A DNA stretch of 50,938 nt from Clostridia bacterium (GTDB lineage Bacteria; Bacillota; Clostridia; Christensenellales; QALW01). Where the stretch lies: assembly GCA_017516345.1 (NCBI GenBank), contig JAFXDC010000008.1, forward strand, positions 1-50,938. The letters run 5' to 3'. Under the pieces are notes generated by a model. That model made no database searches. It was not told the origin of the DNA and was given only the letters and a program-made list of their open reading frames with translations. Numbering within the stretch: the stretch's first letter is position 1; every line of letters begins with the position of its first letter. The position numbers were made by a program, and so were the translations under genes. Of the stretch, positions 1 through 7,691 are shown in pieces.

Positions 1-1
1 T

Positions 2-658
2 CTGATAGCTACATACTTTGAAGTAAGTATAGACTATCTTTTCTACGGTGAGGACTATGCCTATAATGATATCTACAATAAGGTTTTTGACAAAGTAGCA
101 GAACACGCACAAATGAGTATGGCATCTTATGAAGACGCTCTGAAAATATTTGCCTCTGCGCATCACGGCATTTCTTGTGGTAATCTTAGAGGGAAAAATA
201 CGGTAATGTATGATCAGCCTGCACACATTTCTGGTGAAAATGGGTTGTCACTGCTATCGGGTAAGGGCTACGGCGCGCTTGTTACGAGAAAGTTTTTTGA
301 AAACGTGAACCAAGATACGGTGGAATTTGCACAAACAATTCTCCCCACATTTTCAAAGAAAAACAATATCCTCGTTTGTTTGGCTATCATATCCATGAGC
401 GACATCAGCTTTGAAGAAATGAAAGTAAAATTGAGTTTTGAGGAAAACACATTACGTGAAGCTCTTGACGAATTGATTGCTGTTAACCTTGTAATTGAAA
501 AGAAATCCAAGCATAAATCTTTAGGCTTTACCTATGAAATCAACGAAATGTATCATACTTGTCTGTGCATTATTTTTGCAACCCTTGAAATGCAACGCTA
601 TTCATTAAAAGGAATTTCGTGTTGTATGGATTACGGTGATTATCCTATACAGTTTTAA
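2..658 (+). CDS. XRE-family transcriptional regulator, C-terminal part (5' end outside window)
   Basis: The reading frame is open from the first bases of the window, so the gene starts upstream. The first residues (about LIATYFEVSIDYLFYGED) match the last helix and exit of a lambda-repressor-like HTH_3 domain, where 'sxDyLl' is typical. After it comes a roughly 190-residue region; residues around FEEMKVKLSFEENTLREALD look like a winged-helix segment that could act in sensing or dimerisation. An internal ATG at 113 could be mistaken for the start, but the upstream HTH remnant in the same frame argues against that. The target is unknown. The frame ends at a TAA and is followed by a GC-rich hairpin. 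Family assignment rests on the short N-terminal match and is fairly secure; function beyond DNA binding is not. Confidence 0.8.
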   Translation: MIATYFEVSIDYLFYGEDYAYNDIYNKVFDKVAEHAQMSMASYEDALKIFASAHHGISCGNLRGKNTVMYDQPAHISGENGLSLLSGKGYGALVTRKFFENVNQDTVEFAQTILPTFSKKNNILVCLAIISMSDISFEEMKVKLSFEENTLREALDELIAVNLVIEKKSKHKSLGFTYEINEMYHTCLCIIFATLEMQRYSLKGISCCMDYGDYPIQF

Positions 659-662
659 TCCT

Positions 663-690
663 GCCCCGCCTCGCGCGGGGCTTCGCTTTT
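663..690 (+). terminator. GC-rich hairpin after the XRE regulator
   Basis: GCCCCGC (663-669) pairs with GCGGGGC (675-681) and is followed by TTCGCTTTT, a weak T-tract. It is placed directly after the stop codon of the regulator and probably ends its transcript. A second small stem (CTTTTGTG/CACAAAAG, about 686-702) follows. Confidence 0.45.
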
Positions 691-752
691 GTGTCCACAA
701 AAGCAGTGCTTGTCAGGAAAAACAGACAGACTTTCGGGACGCACAAACCAAA

Positions 753-875
753 GGCTCCCTTGTGTAAAGGGAGCTGACGCCGAAGGCGGCTGAGGGATTG
801 TTTTGAACAACAATCTAACCTTTTACAATCCCTCCGTCTCGCTTGCGCGAGCCACCTCCCTTTACACAAGGGAGG
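753..875. repeat. Palindromic dispersed repeat (MITE-like), complete copy
   Basis: Two arms of about 48-50 bases are inverted around an AT-rich centre (801-824). The left arm starts GGCTCCCTTGTGTAAAGGGAG and ends TGAGGGATTG; the right arm starts CAATCCCTCCGTC and ends CTTTACACAAGGGAGGC. Each arm also folds on itself (CTCCCTT/AAGGGAG). A partial second copy lies at 50868-50938. No open reading frame belongs to it, so any movement would need help from elsewhere. The remainder of the noncoding stretch 659-1048 holds this element, an inverted repeat with a terminator, and a second terminator. Confidence 0.75.
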
Positions 876-879
876 CTCA

Positions 880-990
880 TCACCGCCCGACAGTATACCT
901 AAAAGGTGTAACACACTATACCTTGCAGGACAAGGCGTGTGAAAAGGAGTACGAACAAATTGTCCGTACTCCTTTTGTTTTTCTCTGCAA
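880..990 (+). repeat. Left copy of a ~100-bp inverted repeat carrying a terminator
   Basis: The core at 905-935 (GGTGTAACACACTATACCTT...) is repeated in inverse orientation at 3050-3079 with one mismatch and a one-base indel. Similarity runs outward to a CACC(G/A)CCCGA box and inward to CAAGG..GTGTG followed by an AAAAGGA-led hairpin. The two copies bracket the hydrolase/PAP2/tautomerase operon. Hairpin stem bases differ between copies but stay paired. Confidence 0.6.
942..982 (+). terminator. Rho-independent terminator within the left inverted repeat
   Basis: AAAAGGAGTACG (942-953) pairs with CGTACTCCTTTT (965-976), followed by GTTTTT. The A-run and T-run on either side make it potentially bidirectional, so it could also stop transcription of the operon arriving from the right on the minus strand. 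Confidence 0.75.
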
Positions 991-1008
991 GCAAAACCTG
1001 CTTTATGG

Positions 1009-1034
1009 AAAGCACCCCTTCGGGGCGCTTTTTT
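1009..1034. terminator. Terminator at the end of the tautomerase operon
   Basis: AAAGC-CCCC / GGGG-GCTTTTTT hairpin with a TTCG loop and T-run. It lies 15 bases beyond the stop of the minus-strand tautomerase gene and has A/T tracts on both sides, so it can act on either strand. Confidence 0.7.
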
Positions 1035-1048
1035 GCTTACGCTTATGT

Positions 1049-1273
1049 CTATTTCAACTTTCCGTGAAGGATGGTCATGCTGTCGGCGTTGGCGTCTATC
1101 TCGGGCACCCTTACGGTGGCATCCCAATCGCTTGGCGCTACCTCCTCAAAGGATAGGCTTATTGCCTCCTGCGGGCATCCCCACTCCTCCAAAAATACCT
1201 GATTTATGCGCTTAGCCACCCTCAGCTTTGTTTGTTCATCCTTGGGATAGGCTTTTATCTTTATGTACGGCAT
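1049..1273 (-). CDS. 4-oxalocrotonate tautomerase-family protein
   Basis: A 74-residue protein starting MPYIKIKAYP. Members of the tautomerase superfamily use the amino-terminal proline exposed after removal of Met as the catalytic base; this Pro is present at position 2. Length and the beta-alpha-beta pattern (start strand, helix with KRINQVFLEE, then a second strand with ISLSFEEV) fit a small 4-OT-like subunit that assembles as an oligomer. The substrate cannot be read from sequence. AAGGAGA lies 6 bases upstream of the ATG. It follows the PAP2 gene by 10 bases and is the last gene of a three-gene operon that ends at the terminator at 1009-1034. The family call is secure; the physiological role is unknown. 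Confidence 0.85.
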   Translation of the reverse strand: MPYIKIKAYPKDEQTKLRVAKRINQVFLEEWGCPQEAISLSFEEVAPSDWDATVRVPEIDANADSMTILHGKLK

Positions 1274-1283
1274 AGTTTTCTCC

Positions 1284-2150
1284 TTAAAGCTTTATTTTCT
1301 TAAATACTATGGGACAAATTCCAAGACAGGCAAATATCATAAAGGCGTATCTTACCATATCTATAATAAGATTGACCCTTACGTTACCGTCTACGTACAG
1401 CACCTTCAAGCCCTCCTTGACACCAAGGGCAATAAGAAGCACTATAAGCACTCGCAAGCACTTTTTCCATACGGGCACATTGTAATCAAGGGGAAACTTA
1501 GTGTCTATGATATACGCGGGAATAAATGCCGCAAGCATACCGTAGAACTTAAAGAAATCCTCAAAATGCTCGTTTCCTTCAACGGTGAACCACACCAAAA
1601 GGGGCAAAAATACCGCCGCGGTGATGCTAAAGAGCATAAGCTTGTTCTGCACGCGGTCGTAGAGTATGCTTCCAAGCACGCCGCATCCCGCACCGATAAC
1701 CCCTCCGACGATAACGTCACTTAAATAGTGCGCGCCGAGATACATTCTTGAAAAGGCAACAAGCACGATGCAGACAACGCAGGCGACCGTCAGCCATATC
1801 CTTTTATAATGCCTTGCAAGAATACTGCTCCAGGATGCAAACACCTGGGTATGTCCGCTTGGGAAGGCGTAGCCCGTAGCGGTGCTTTCCCTGACACAGC
1901 TTATACCCCTCGCAAAGGGGCGTGGCACCTTTGCAATATTCTTGAGGGCGCCGTTTACGCACATACCCGCCATGGAGACGAAAAACAGCTTTTGTGCAAG
2001 CCTTTTGTCGATGGCAAAGTAGAGCACGGCTATAAGCAGAACCATTACGATGTCCTCTCCAAGCAGGGTGATCACCTGAAAAAGACCGTTTAAGAATTCC
2101 GTTCTTGCGCCCTCCAGGGCGCGAATGATCTCAATCTCATTTCCAAACAT
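1284..2150 (-). CDS. PAP2-family membrane phosphatase
   Basis: A 288-residue polytopic membrane protein with all three phosphatidic-acid-phosphatase motifs: K70-x6-R77P78, PSGH at 97-100, and S134R-x5-H141-x3-D145. These form the phosphate-binding and His-nucleophile/acid sites. Hydrophobic stretches surround the motifs and several more follow in the C-terminal third, as in lipid phosphatases. Likely substrates are undecaprenyl diphosphate or other lipid phosphates, but motifs alone do not discriminate. The start is the ATG with AGAGGT upstream. It sits 23 bases after the alpha/beta hydrolase stop and 10 bases before the tautomerase, so it is cotranscribed with both. Confidence 0.92.
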   Translation of the reverse strand: MFGNEIEIIRALEGARTEFLNGLFQVITLLGEDIVMVLLIAVLYFAIDKRLAQKLFFVSMAGMCVNGALKNIAKVPRPFARGISCVRESTATGYAFPSGHTQVFASWSSILARHYKRIWLTVACVVCIVLVAFSRMYLGAHYLSDVIVGGVIGAGCGVLGSILYDRVQNKLMLFSITAAVFLPLLVWFTVEGNEHFEDFFKFYGMLAAFIPAYIIDTKFPLDYNVPVWKKCLRVLIVLLIALGVKEGLKVLYVDGNVRVNLIIDMVRYAFMIFACLGICPIVFKKIKL

Positions 2151-2173
2151 ATATACCTCTTATTTTATATTTA

Positions 2174-2890
2174 TTACTCCTTAAACGGAGCAAGCATGCT
2201 TGAGACATACATGTCCCACTCATCTTGCGGAAGCTCGCAATGTCCCTTACCCGCTACCACCGTAAAGCGTAGCTTGTCCTTGTTTAAAAGGGGCACCAGC
2301 CTTCGGGTGTGGGCGTCGATATTTACCGCCATGTCCTTGTCGCAATGGAAGATATCGTAAAAGATATCGGGAAGCGCACCATTTTGTGCAAGATGCAAGG
2401 GCGACGCATCCTTAAGAGCCTCGTCAAGATCCTCACAGTTAAAGAACGCGCTGTAGATGGTCCTTGGCAGATCGGGCCTTTCGGTAAAGTGGAAGGGCAG
2501 GTCACACACGGGGCAGTTGGCAACGCACCGAACAGGGGTACGCTTTGCGTGCGCGCAATACGTAATGCTCGACATTCCGCCCATGGAAAATCCGCTTGCC
2601 ACTATTTTTGTGTCCTCCGGGAGCTGATAATGCTCAAATAAGACCTCCACCAGCTCGTCGGTATAGGCAACTGCCTGAGGGTTCATCCACGCCCACGGGT
2701 TATTGTAGGGAATAAGCAATATTACCCCTTGCTCGGCGAACATCTTGCCAAGCGGTGTGTCCTCGTCGTACATCACCGTGGCTCCAAGCCCGAAAAAGTC
2801 TATGACCATTCCCTTGATGGGGCGGGTGCATATCTTGTCGTTCGAGTAAGCGTAATAGCGCAACGTATCATAGGTGATCCTTTTCATCAT
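2174..2890 (-). CDS. Alpha/beta hydrolase (esterase/peptidase type)
   Basis: A 238-residue cytoplasmic protein with the nucleophile elbow GFSMGG (Ser102), a plausible acid Asp in FHCDKD (about 183) and a catalytic His in GKGHCELP near the C-terminus, together a classic triad. Size and the absence of a signal peptide suggest a small intracellular esterase of the dienelactone hydrolase/prolyl-oligopeptidase-like group. Two adjacent ATGs are available (MMKR); the second has the better spacing (6 bases) from AAGGAGA. First gene of the operon with the PAP2 phosphatase and the tautomerase, driven by the promoter at 2919-2947. Substrate unknown. Confidence 0.8.
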   Translation of the reverse strand: MMKRITYDTLRYYAYSNDKICTRPIKGMVIDFFGLGATVMYDEDTPLGKMFAEQGVILLIPYNNPWAWMNPQAVAYTDELVEVLFEHYQLPEDTKIVASGFSMGGMSSITYCAHAKRTPVRCVANCPVCDLPFHFTERPDLPRTIYSAFFNCEDLDEALKDASPLHLAQNGALPDIFYDIFHCDKDMAVNIDAHTRRLVPLLNKDKLRFTVVAGKGHCELPQDEWDMYVSSMLAPFKE

Positions 2891-2918
2891 TTTCTCCTTA
2901 CTTTTTATTATGCTTTAG

Positions 2919-2947
2919 ATTATATAACATTTTTCGACATTTTTCAA
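2919..2947 (-). promoter_or_regulatory. Sigma-A promoter for the hydrolase/PAP2/tautomerase operon
   Basis: On the minus strand TTGAAA (2942-2947) is followed after 17 bases by a perfect TATAAT (2919-2924), about 30 bases ahead of the ATG. Confidence 0.75.
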
Positions 2948-3007
2948 TACCGTTTTTGAAAAAAAGGAAGCACCTTGTGCACCTACCGTAAAGCAGTTTT
3001 ATATCAA

Positions 3008-3100
3008 AACACAAAAGGGACGAGGTTTTCTCGTCCTTTTTGCACACGACCTTGCCTGCAAGGTATAGTGTGTTATACCATATTTTGTTTTCGGGTGGTA
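3008..3100 (-). repeat. Right copy of the ~100-bp inverted repeat carrying a terminator
   Basis: Reverse-complement partner of 880-990. The minus strand reads the CACCCGA box, then GGTATAACACACTATACCTT..., CAAGGTCGTGTG and an AAAAAGGACGAG-led hairpin. The hairpin stem differs from the left copy yet pairs equally well. It begins about 60 bases beyond the operon promoter. Confidence 0.6.
3013..3041. terminator. Terminator within the right inverted repeat
   Basis: AAAAGGGACGAG pairs with CTCGTCCTTTT around a short T-rich loop, with A and T tracts on both sides. No plus-strand gene ends here; on the minus strand it lies upstream of the hydrolase promoter and could insulate the operon. Confidence 0.65.
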
Positions 3101-3103
3101 AAG

Positions 3104-3280
3104 GAGTGATGTTTTTGCTTACGCAAAAGTGATGTTACTCACTTCGTTCGTAATGACGTTGCGCCCGTTGGTCGCAATGATGTGATGTTTGCCCCCTGTG
3201 CCGAAGGCACAACATCATTGCCGTAGGCTACATCATTAGGCGAAGCCGACATCACTTGCACGCAAGGGCAAACATCGTTC
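3104..3280. repeat. Multi-hairpin repeat built from GTGATGT / ACATCA half-sites
   Basis: GTGATGT or AATGA(C/T)GT motifs (about 3106, 3130, 3152, 3176, 3183) in the left half are mirrored by ACATCA motifs (about 3212, 3229, 3249, 3270) in the right half. Between them lie small hairpins such as TTGC..GCAA, GTGCC..GGCAC and GGC..GCC. The whole can fold into one long stem with side hairpins, or a string of short stems. No coding frame fits. With the operon promoter and the inverted repeat this accounts for the 443-base gap 2891-3333. Confidence 0.6.
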
Positions 3281-3306
3281 GGCGACCTGCTTTATCGCAG
3301 GTCGCC
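3281..3306. terminator. Perfect 10-bp hairpin downstream of the GH127-like gene
   Basis: GGCGACCTGC-TTTATC-GCAGGTCGCC, a perfect stem, 28 bases beyond the stop of the minus-strand GH127-like gene. There is no clear T-run on the minus strand, so it may protect or define a 3' end rather than be a classic terminator. It also abuts the multi-hairpin repeat and may be part of it. Confidence 0.45.
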
Positions 3307-3333
3307 GTTTGCCTCCTTTTTGTTTGATCCGTG

Positions 3334-6300
3334 TTATTTTTTTGATCTTCTTGCAAGTCTGCTTGCCACCACCGAGCAAACGGCGGCCACCGACAGGACT
3401 ATGACTACTATCGCCAAGGCGTTACCGTTGCCCTCTGTGGATGCGGGTGCGTCCGAGCTTGTCACGTCGGGAGAGAGGTCGGCAGTCGGCGCTTGGGTGG
3501 GCAGATCGGTCGGGTCGGGCTGCGTAAGCCTCTCAAGCACGGGGAACACCGCGAAGGTCTGATTTTGAACCGTCATATACGGCACGAAGAGCGCACCGTA
3601 TTTCTCCGCAGTAAAGGTAAGCCCGTCTTGCTTAAGCTCGGCCTCGAGCTGCTCCGCGGAGCAGTTAAAGCTTACAGTGCTCGCCGTTTTGCCGCTTGCA
3701 AGGGTATGGGTAAAATTAAGTCTGCCCTGCGCCGCAAAAAGTATGGGACCGTAGGTAAGAGCGTATCTCTCCTTGCCCTCAACCGCGGTCTCTCCCTCGT
3801 AGCGGTTAAGCCTTGCCTCGGGAGACAGGGTAAAGGTTATTATATCCCCATCATTAAGACCCTCGAGCTTAAAATAGCATCCTTTACCCTTGCCTGCCGA
3901 TGCACCGTTTACGAATATCTCGGCATCGCCGCCGTTCCAGGAGGGGAGCCTGACGTAAAGAGCACCGCTTGCCCTGTTTACGGTTATCCTGACAGAGTTT
4001 GAATAGGGAAAATCCGACTCCATGGTGATCTCTGCGGTCTTGCCGCCGACCTCGGCCTTAATATCGCTTGATGTATACATATTAACGTATATTCCGTCAT
4101 CCGCGACCGACCAAACGTACTGCGGCAAAGAAGCTATAAGCCCGGTTGCCATGTTCTCACAGCAGGTATTAAACGCCGATGCCGTCCACTTCTTGCCGTT
4201 ATAAAGCTGATGATAGCGCAAAAAACCGTTCTCTGCCTGAGATGCGATCACCATATTATATACCGTCTCCTCTATCTGCGCGGCGTATTTTTCCTCGTTG
4301 GGGAAAAGCTCCAAAAGCCTGGCGTTAAGCTCGATCCAGAACACGTGCCCGCAGTTTTCATAAACTCCGTGGCTTGATTCATCACCCTCAAGGGTGTAAT
4401 TACCCGGTCTGTAAATGGGGCCCTCGCAAATGCAGATCCCTCCGCCCACGTTGCGGTAATGCTCGTTAAATATATCCCAAGCACCAAGCACGGCATCAAG
4501 ATATTTTTGCTCCCCCGTTGCCGCATACTGCGCAAGGAAGGACTCCATGCTTACAATAAGATAGCTGTGCGGCCTGTTAAGGGGATATCTGTATATCGCC
4601 TCGGGGATACGTCTTGCAAGGGCATCAAGCCACCAATCCATATCGTAATACCTCATATTGACGTAAAGATCCTCGGGCTTGCCCACGGGACTTTCGTATG
4701 CAAGCACGGTTCCGAGCGAGCCCTGCGTGCCAAGACCGCCGCGAAGCATATTGGGAAGGTACTCACAATCATCAAAATAATCGTAGAAATTGCGCAAAAG
4801 CTCAAGCGCATCGGCATTTCCCGCCTTACCCGCCGCCACAAGCCCCCTTGTGAACATTACACGGTCGTAGTTTTTGTCCTCATCTATCATGGAGCCGGGA
4901 TGAAGCCCATAATTGGACTTGGGATAAGGCATACACCAGCCGTCATCACCCGTGCGCGCCTTGATGTCCGCTATCAGCTTATCAAGCACACCCTCAAGCT
5001 CCTCGTCCTCCACCCACCTCAGGGTGTTGCCAATGCCCGCCATCATACGCCCCTCGGTGGATGCGGCAAGCTCGTTGGTCCACACCGATTCCATATCCAC
5101 GTATTTTTTAAGCGGAGCGCAATGCTTAAGATATTTGATGTTTCGGTCAAACACGGTCTTAAAAATACCCCCGTTTAAGGAAACACCGCTTGTGGGCATG
5201 CTCGCCCCCTTACTGACGGGGCGCCAGTTTTTATACTCGTTAATCTGCTTCTCCCCCGACTCAATTATTTCAAGCTCCTTATTAGCCTTTTGCGCAAGTA
5301 TGCTTGCAACACTTTCGGGGTTTTTAACGTAACCGCGGCTGACACTCAAGCTACCGCTTACAAGCTCAAGCTGCAGAAAATGCATTCCGTCGTTAAGGCC
5401 GTCAAGCTCTATTATTTCACTTCCCCTTATGCTCCTTTCACCCTTAAATATACCGTCAAGAGTGACCCGCACAACAGCGTCCGCATCCCCTATAAGCTTG
5501 GCTACCTCACCATTGAAGGAAAAAAGTATCCTCTGCCCGGGTCTTGTAAGGGTAATGCTTCCGTCCTTATGCTTCACGCTTGATGAAAAAAAGTTCAAAT
5601 TATCCGCGGCTACTACGCTTACCCCCTCCTTGTTTTCTCCAACGCCTATGATGCGGTCTATTTCAATATATTTGTCATCGGTCTTGGTTTTTACTATTGT
5701 GATACTGTGCTCTCCCGGCTCCAGCTCGCCGCTGTCAAACACCACGCAAGGTGCGGACGGCTTAAGCTTGCCCACGTTTACCGTTGCCGCCTTACGTCCG
5801 TCAATATATACCTCGGCCTCACCGTAGGATGCATTTACCGTTGAATACCACCTTATTCCCGTGCAGTATGCAAAGGTATAGCTCGCCTCGCCCTTTTCCA
5901 GGGTCGAGCTTGCGGTATTTTTATAAAATCCACGCGATGGCTCAAGCATGGTATAATTATACCATCCGTTACTGTAGCTTAAAAGAGCATCGTCGATTAT
6001 CTGATTTCCCTCCTCGGGATCCTTTACCTCTAGCTCCTTTTCAATTAATATGCCGTCACTTTTTATCATATCAAGCTCCACCCAGCCTCCCACAGATGCG
6101 GGATTTCTCTCGTCAAGCACCACTACCTGCAGCACGTGCTCGCCCTTTTCAAGGCCGCTTATGCTAAAGAGCAGTACATTTCTCTCAAGCACACTCTTGT
6201 AGGTATCTATCCCTTCAACAAGCTCGCCGTCAATATAGATATCCGCGCACGCACGGTCCACCGATCTGCTGCCGTAAAGGTGTATCTCCGTGCAATCGGA

Positions 6301-6510
6301 AAACGCCGCCTGCATTATTGCTCCGGCACCCGGCGCACTGTGCACCGTCGGGCCGTAAGCGCCACTTACCTCGTAGCGACCGAAGCCGCGGAAAATTATT
6401 AATGCATTGTCATTATCATACTCGTTAAGCTCCGCCGCAAGACCCGCTAACGGCGCAAGCAATGCCGCAAGCATTGCCGTCACTGTAATAACCGTTATTA
6501 TTCTTTTCAA
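3334..6510 (-). CDS. Membrane-anchored GH127-like (DUF1680) glycosidase with beta-sandwich modules
   Basis: A 1058-residue secreted protein: signal peptide (1-26), three beta-rich modules (about 27-150, 165-300, 305-400) with repeated 'ADIYIDGE...GEHVLQV'-like phrases typical of carbohydrate-binding folds, a large alpha-barrel catalytic region (about 430-940), a Pro/Thr/Asp linker and a C-terminal membrane helix ending RLARRSKK. The hallmark of GH127 beta-L-arabinofuranosidases, a zinc site of Glu/Cys/Cys-Cys, is visible as E718-x-C720 and NTCC (C783, C784); in the family one of these Cys is the nucleophile. The acid/base Glu may lie in the LEGDE stretch just before. Start is TTG with AAAGGAGA 7-8 bases upstream. 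The divergent AraC-type gene is the likely regulator. The exact glycan is inferred, not shown. A shorter paralogue lies at 47876-50731. Confidence 0.82.
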   Translation of the reverse strand: MKRIITVITVTAMLAALLAPLAGLAAELNEYDNDNALIIFRGFGRYEVSGAYGPTVHSAPGAGAIMQAAFSDCTEIHLYGSRSVDRACADIYIDGELVEGIDTYKSVLERNVLLFSISGLEKGEHVLQVVVLDERNPASVGGWVELDMIKSDGILIEKELEVKDPEEGNQIIDDALLSYSNGWYNYTMLEPSRGFYKNTASSTLEKGEASYTFAYCTGIRWYSTVNASYGEAEVYIDGRKAATVNVGKLKPSAPCVVFDSGELEPGEHSITIVKTKTDDKYIEIDRIIGVGENKEGVSVVAADNLNFFSSSVKHKDGSITLTRPGQRILFSFNGEVAKLIGDADAVVRVTLDGIFKGERSIRGSEIIELDGLNDGMHFLQLELVSGSLSVSRGYVKNPESVASILAQKANKELEIIESGEKQINEYKNWRPVSKGASMPTSGVSLNGGIFKTVFDRNIKYLKHCAPLKKYVDMESVWTNELAASTEGRMMAGIGNTLRWVEDEELEGVLDKLIADIKARTGDDGWCMPYPKSNYGLHPGSMIDEDKNYDRVMFTRGLVAAGKAGNADALELLRNFYDYFDDCEYLPNMLRGGLGTQGSLGTVLAYESPVGKPEDLYVNMRYYDMDWWLDALARRIPEAIYRYPLNRPHSYLIVSMESFLAQYAATGEQKYLDAVLGAWDIFNEHYRNVGGGICICEGPIYRPGNYTLEGDESSHGVYENCGHVFWIELNARLLELFPNEEKYAAQIEETVYNMVIASQAENGFLRYHQLYNGKKWTASAFNTCCENMATGLIASLPQYVWSVADDGIYVNMYTSSDIKAEVGGKTAEITMESDFPYSNSVRITVNRASGALYVRLPSWNGGDAEIFVNGASAGKGKGCYFKLEGLNDGDIITFTLSPEARLNRYEGETAVEGKERYALTYGPILFAAQGRLNFTHTLASGKTASTVSFNCSAEQLEAELKQDGLTFTAEKYGALFVPYMTVQNQTFAVFPVLERLTQPDPTDLPTQAPTADLSPDVTSSDAPASTEGNGNALAIVVIVLSVAAVCSVVASRLARRSKK

Positions 6511-6642
6511 TGCTATCTCTCCTTTATTAAGCCTGAACTCCTACGCCACAAGGCTTCATATTTATTATAGGATCTCCCGCCGCGGTTTTCTTGTATTTTT
6601 TGAGCATTTATTTGTACTTTTTTGCCGTTTTTAAATATATTA

Positions 6643-6671
6643 TGGACATTTCAGCGCTAATATTGTATAAT
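6643..6671 (+). promoter_or_regulatory. Promoter of the araC-type gene in the divergent intergenic region
   Basis: TGGACA (6643-6648), 17-base spacer, perfect TATAAT (6666-6671), 32 bases before the putative GTG start. A minus-strand TATAAT at 6564-6569 with a poor -35 may serve the GH127-like gene, so the 190-base gap (6511-6702) probably holds both promoters and the regulator's sites. Confidence 0.75.
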
Positions 6672-6702
6672 TTGATCATAATACGAACCCCTTAAAAGCG
6701 AG

Positions 6703-7587
6703 GTGAGACACCTGTCCAAGCTTGAAATGTCCCCAAAGCCAAAATGGTATAGCGCCGACACCTTCGACGAGCCCCCGTATATGCTCTCGGGCGCCTTTGA
6801 GGAGAGAAATTACCATATGGGAATGCATATGCACGACTTTTACGAGATTTGTCTGGTGCTGGACGGCTTTACGGTACACCACACCGAAAACGGTACCGCC
6901 GATGCAGACGCCGGTATGGTTTTTATTATCCCTCCCGGAATACTCCACGGCTTTGAAAAATGCGCCGAAAACAACGCTCACGTTGTAAATCTGTTTTTCC
7001 ACCGCTCGTTTTTCCTCAGATATTCCACCGACCTTACCGCCATGGCGTCATATCCTGCGCTTTTCACCTCGAATTGTACCGTTGAGCTTCGCGCTTCGGG
7101 AGACGGTCTTGCCAAGCTCTCTGTCGTGGCACTTGAGCTTGCAAAGCGAAACGTCGCCCGCGACGTAAACGCCACCTATCTCAACTCCCTCGGTCTTAGC
7201 TTTATGGCCTTGCTTTGCCATTTGCATCAGCTTGAAAAAATGGATAAGGGTCAGGCCAAAAACCCCGCGGTCATGGAGTGCATAGACTATATGCGAAAAA
7301 ACATCTCGGAGAACATCTCTGCAGAGCAATTAAACCGCATCGCCTTCTGCTCGGGCTCCACCCTCAGAAGAAGCTTTGAAAGCATTGTGGGCATCTCCCC
7401 CATGCAGTACCTCGGCCAATTACGCATACAAAAGGCCATCGAGCTCCTCCAAAGCACCGCCATCCCCCTTTGCGACGTGGCTCAGCAATGCGGATATTAC
7501 GATTCTGCACACTTCTGTAAAAAATTCCGCGCAAGCATGGGCATATCTCCCAAGGACTATCGCAAAAAATACGGAATAACACAATAA
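6703..7587 (+). CDS. AraC-family transcriptional regulator
   Basis: About 294 residues. The N-terminal half has a cupin-type sugar-sensing look (HMHDFYEICLVLDG, then IIPPGILHGF with metal/ligand-like His residues). The C-terminal 100 residues contain two HTH motifs of the AraC/XylS class: ISAEQLNRIAFCSGSTLRR and CDVAQQCGYYDSAHFCKKFR, ending in ISPKDYRKKYG. It is transcribed divergently from the GH127-like glycosidase and is most simply its activator. The start is uncertain: GTG at 6703 lies inside the only good Shine-Dalgarno (GAGGTGA, about 6700-6706); an in-frame CTG at 6712 has ideal spacing and an ATG at 6727 is 20 bases away. The protein core is unaffected. Confidence 0.92.
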   Translation: MRHLSKLEMSPKPKWYSADTFDEPPYMLSGAFEERNYHMGMHMHDFYEICLVLDGFTVHHTENGTADADAGMVFIIPPGILHGFEKCAENNAHVVNLFFHRSFFLRYSTDLTAMASYPALFTSNCTVELRASGDGLAKLSVVALELAKRNVARDVNATYLNSLGLSFMALLCHLHQLEKMDKGQAKNPAVMECIDYMRKNISENISAEQLNRIAFCSGSTLRRSFESIVGISPMQYLGQLRIQKAIELLQSTAIPLCDVAQQCGYYDSAHFCKKFRASMGISPKDYRKKYGITQ

Positions 7588-7611
7588 TGATAAAAAAATC
7601 GCCCTTTTATA

Positions 7612-7640
7612 TTGCCTTTTAGCAAAAAAATTGCTATAAT
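7612..7640 (+). promoter_or_regulatory. Promoter of the PHP-domain gene
   Basis: TTGCCT (7612-7617), 17-base spacer, perfect TATAAT (7635-7640), followed by GGAGGA and the ATG at 7692. The PHP gene is therefore probably transcribed on its own, although it follows the regulator closely. Confidence 0.7.
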
Positions 7641-7691
7641 ATATTTTAGCTTTTAACGGTTCAGAATTTTATTTTTTACGGAGGAATCACA

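Noticed and set aside
803..1156. 117-codon frame across the palindromic repeat and terminators
   Set aside because: It runs through hairpins and the end of the tautomerase gene on the other strand and has no ribosome site.
3104..3280. Possible CRISPR array
   Set aside because: Repeat units are short, alternate in orientation and are separated by self-complementary pieces of uneven length; no cas gene is present.
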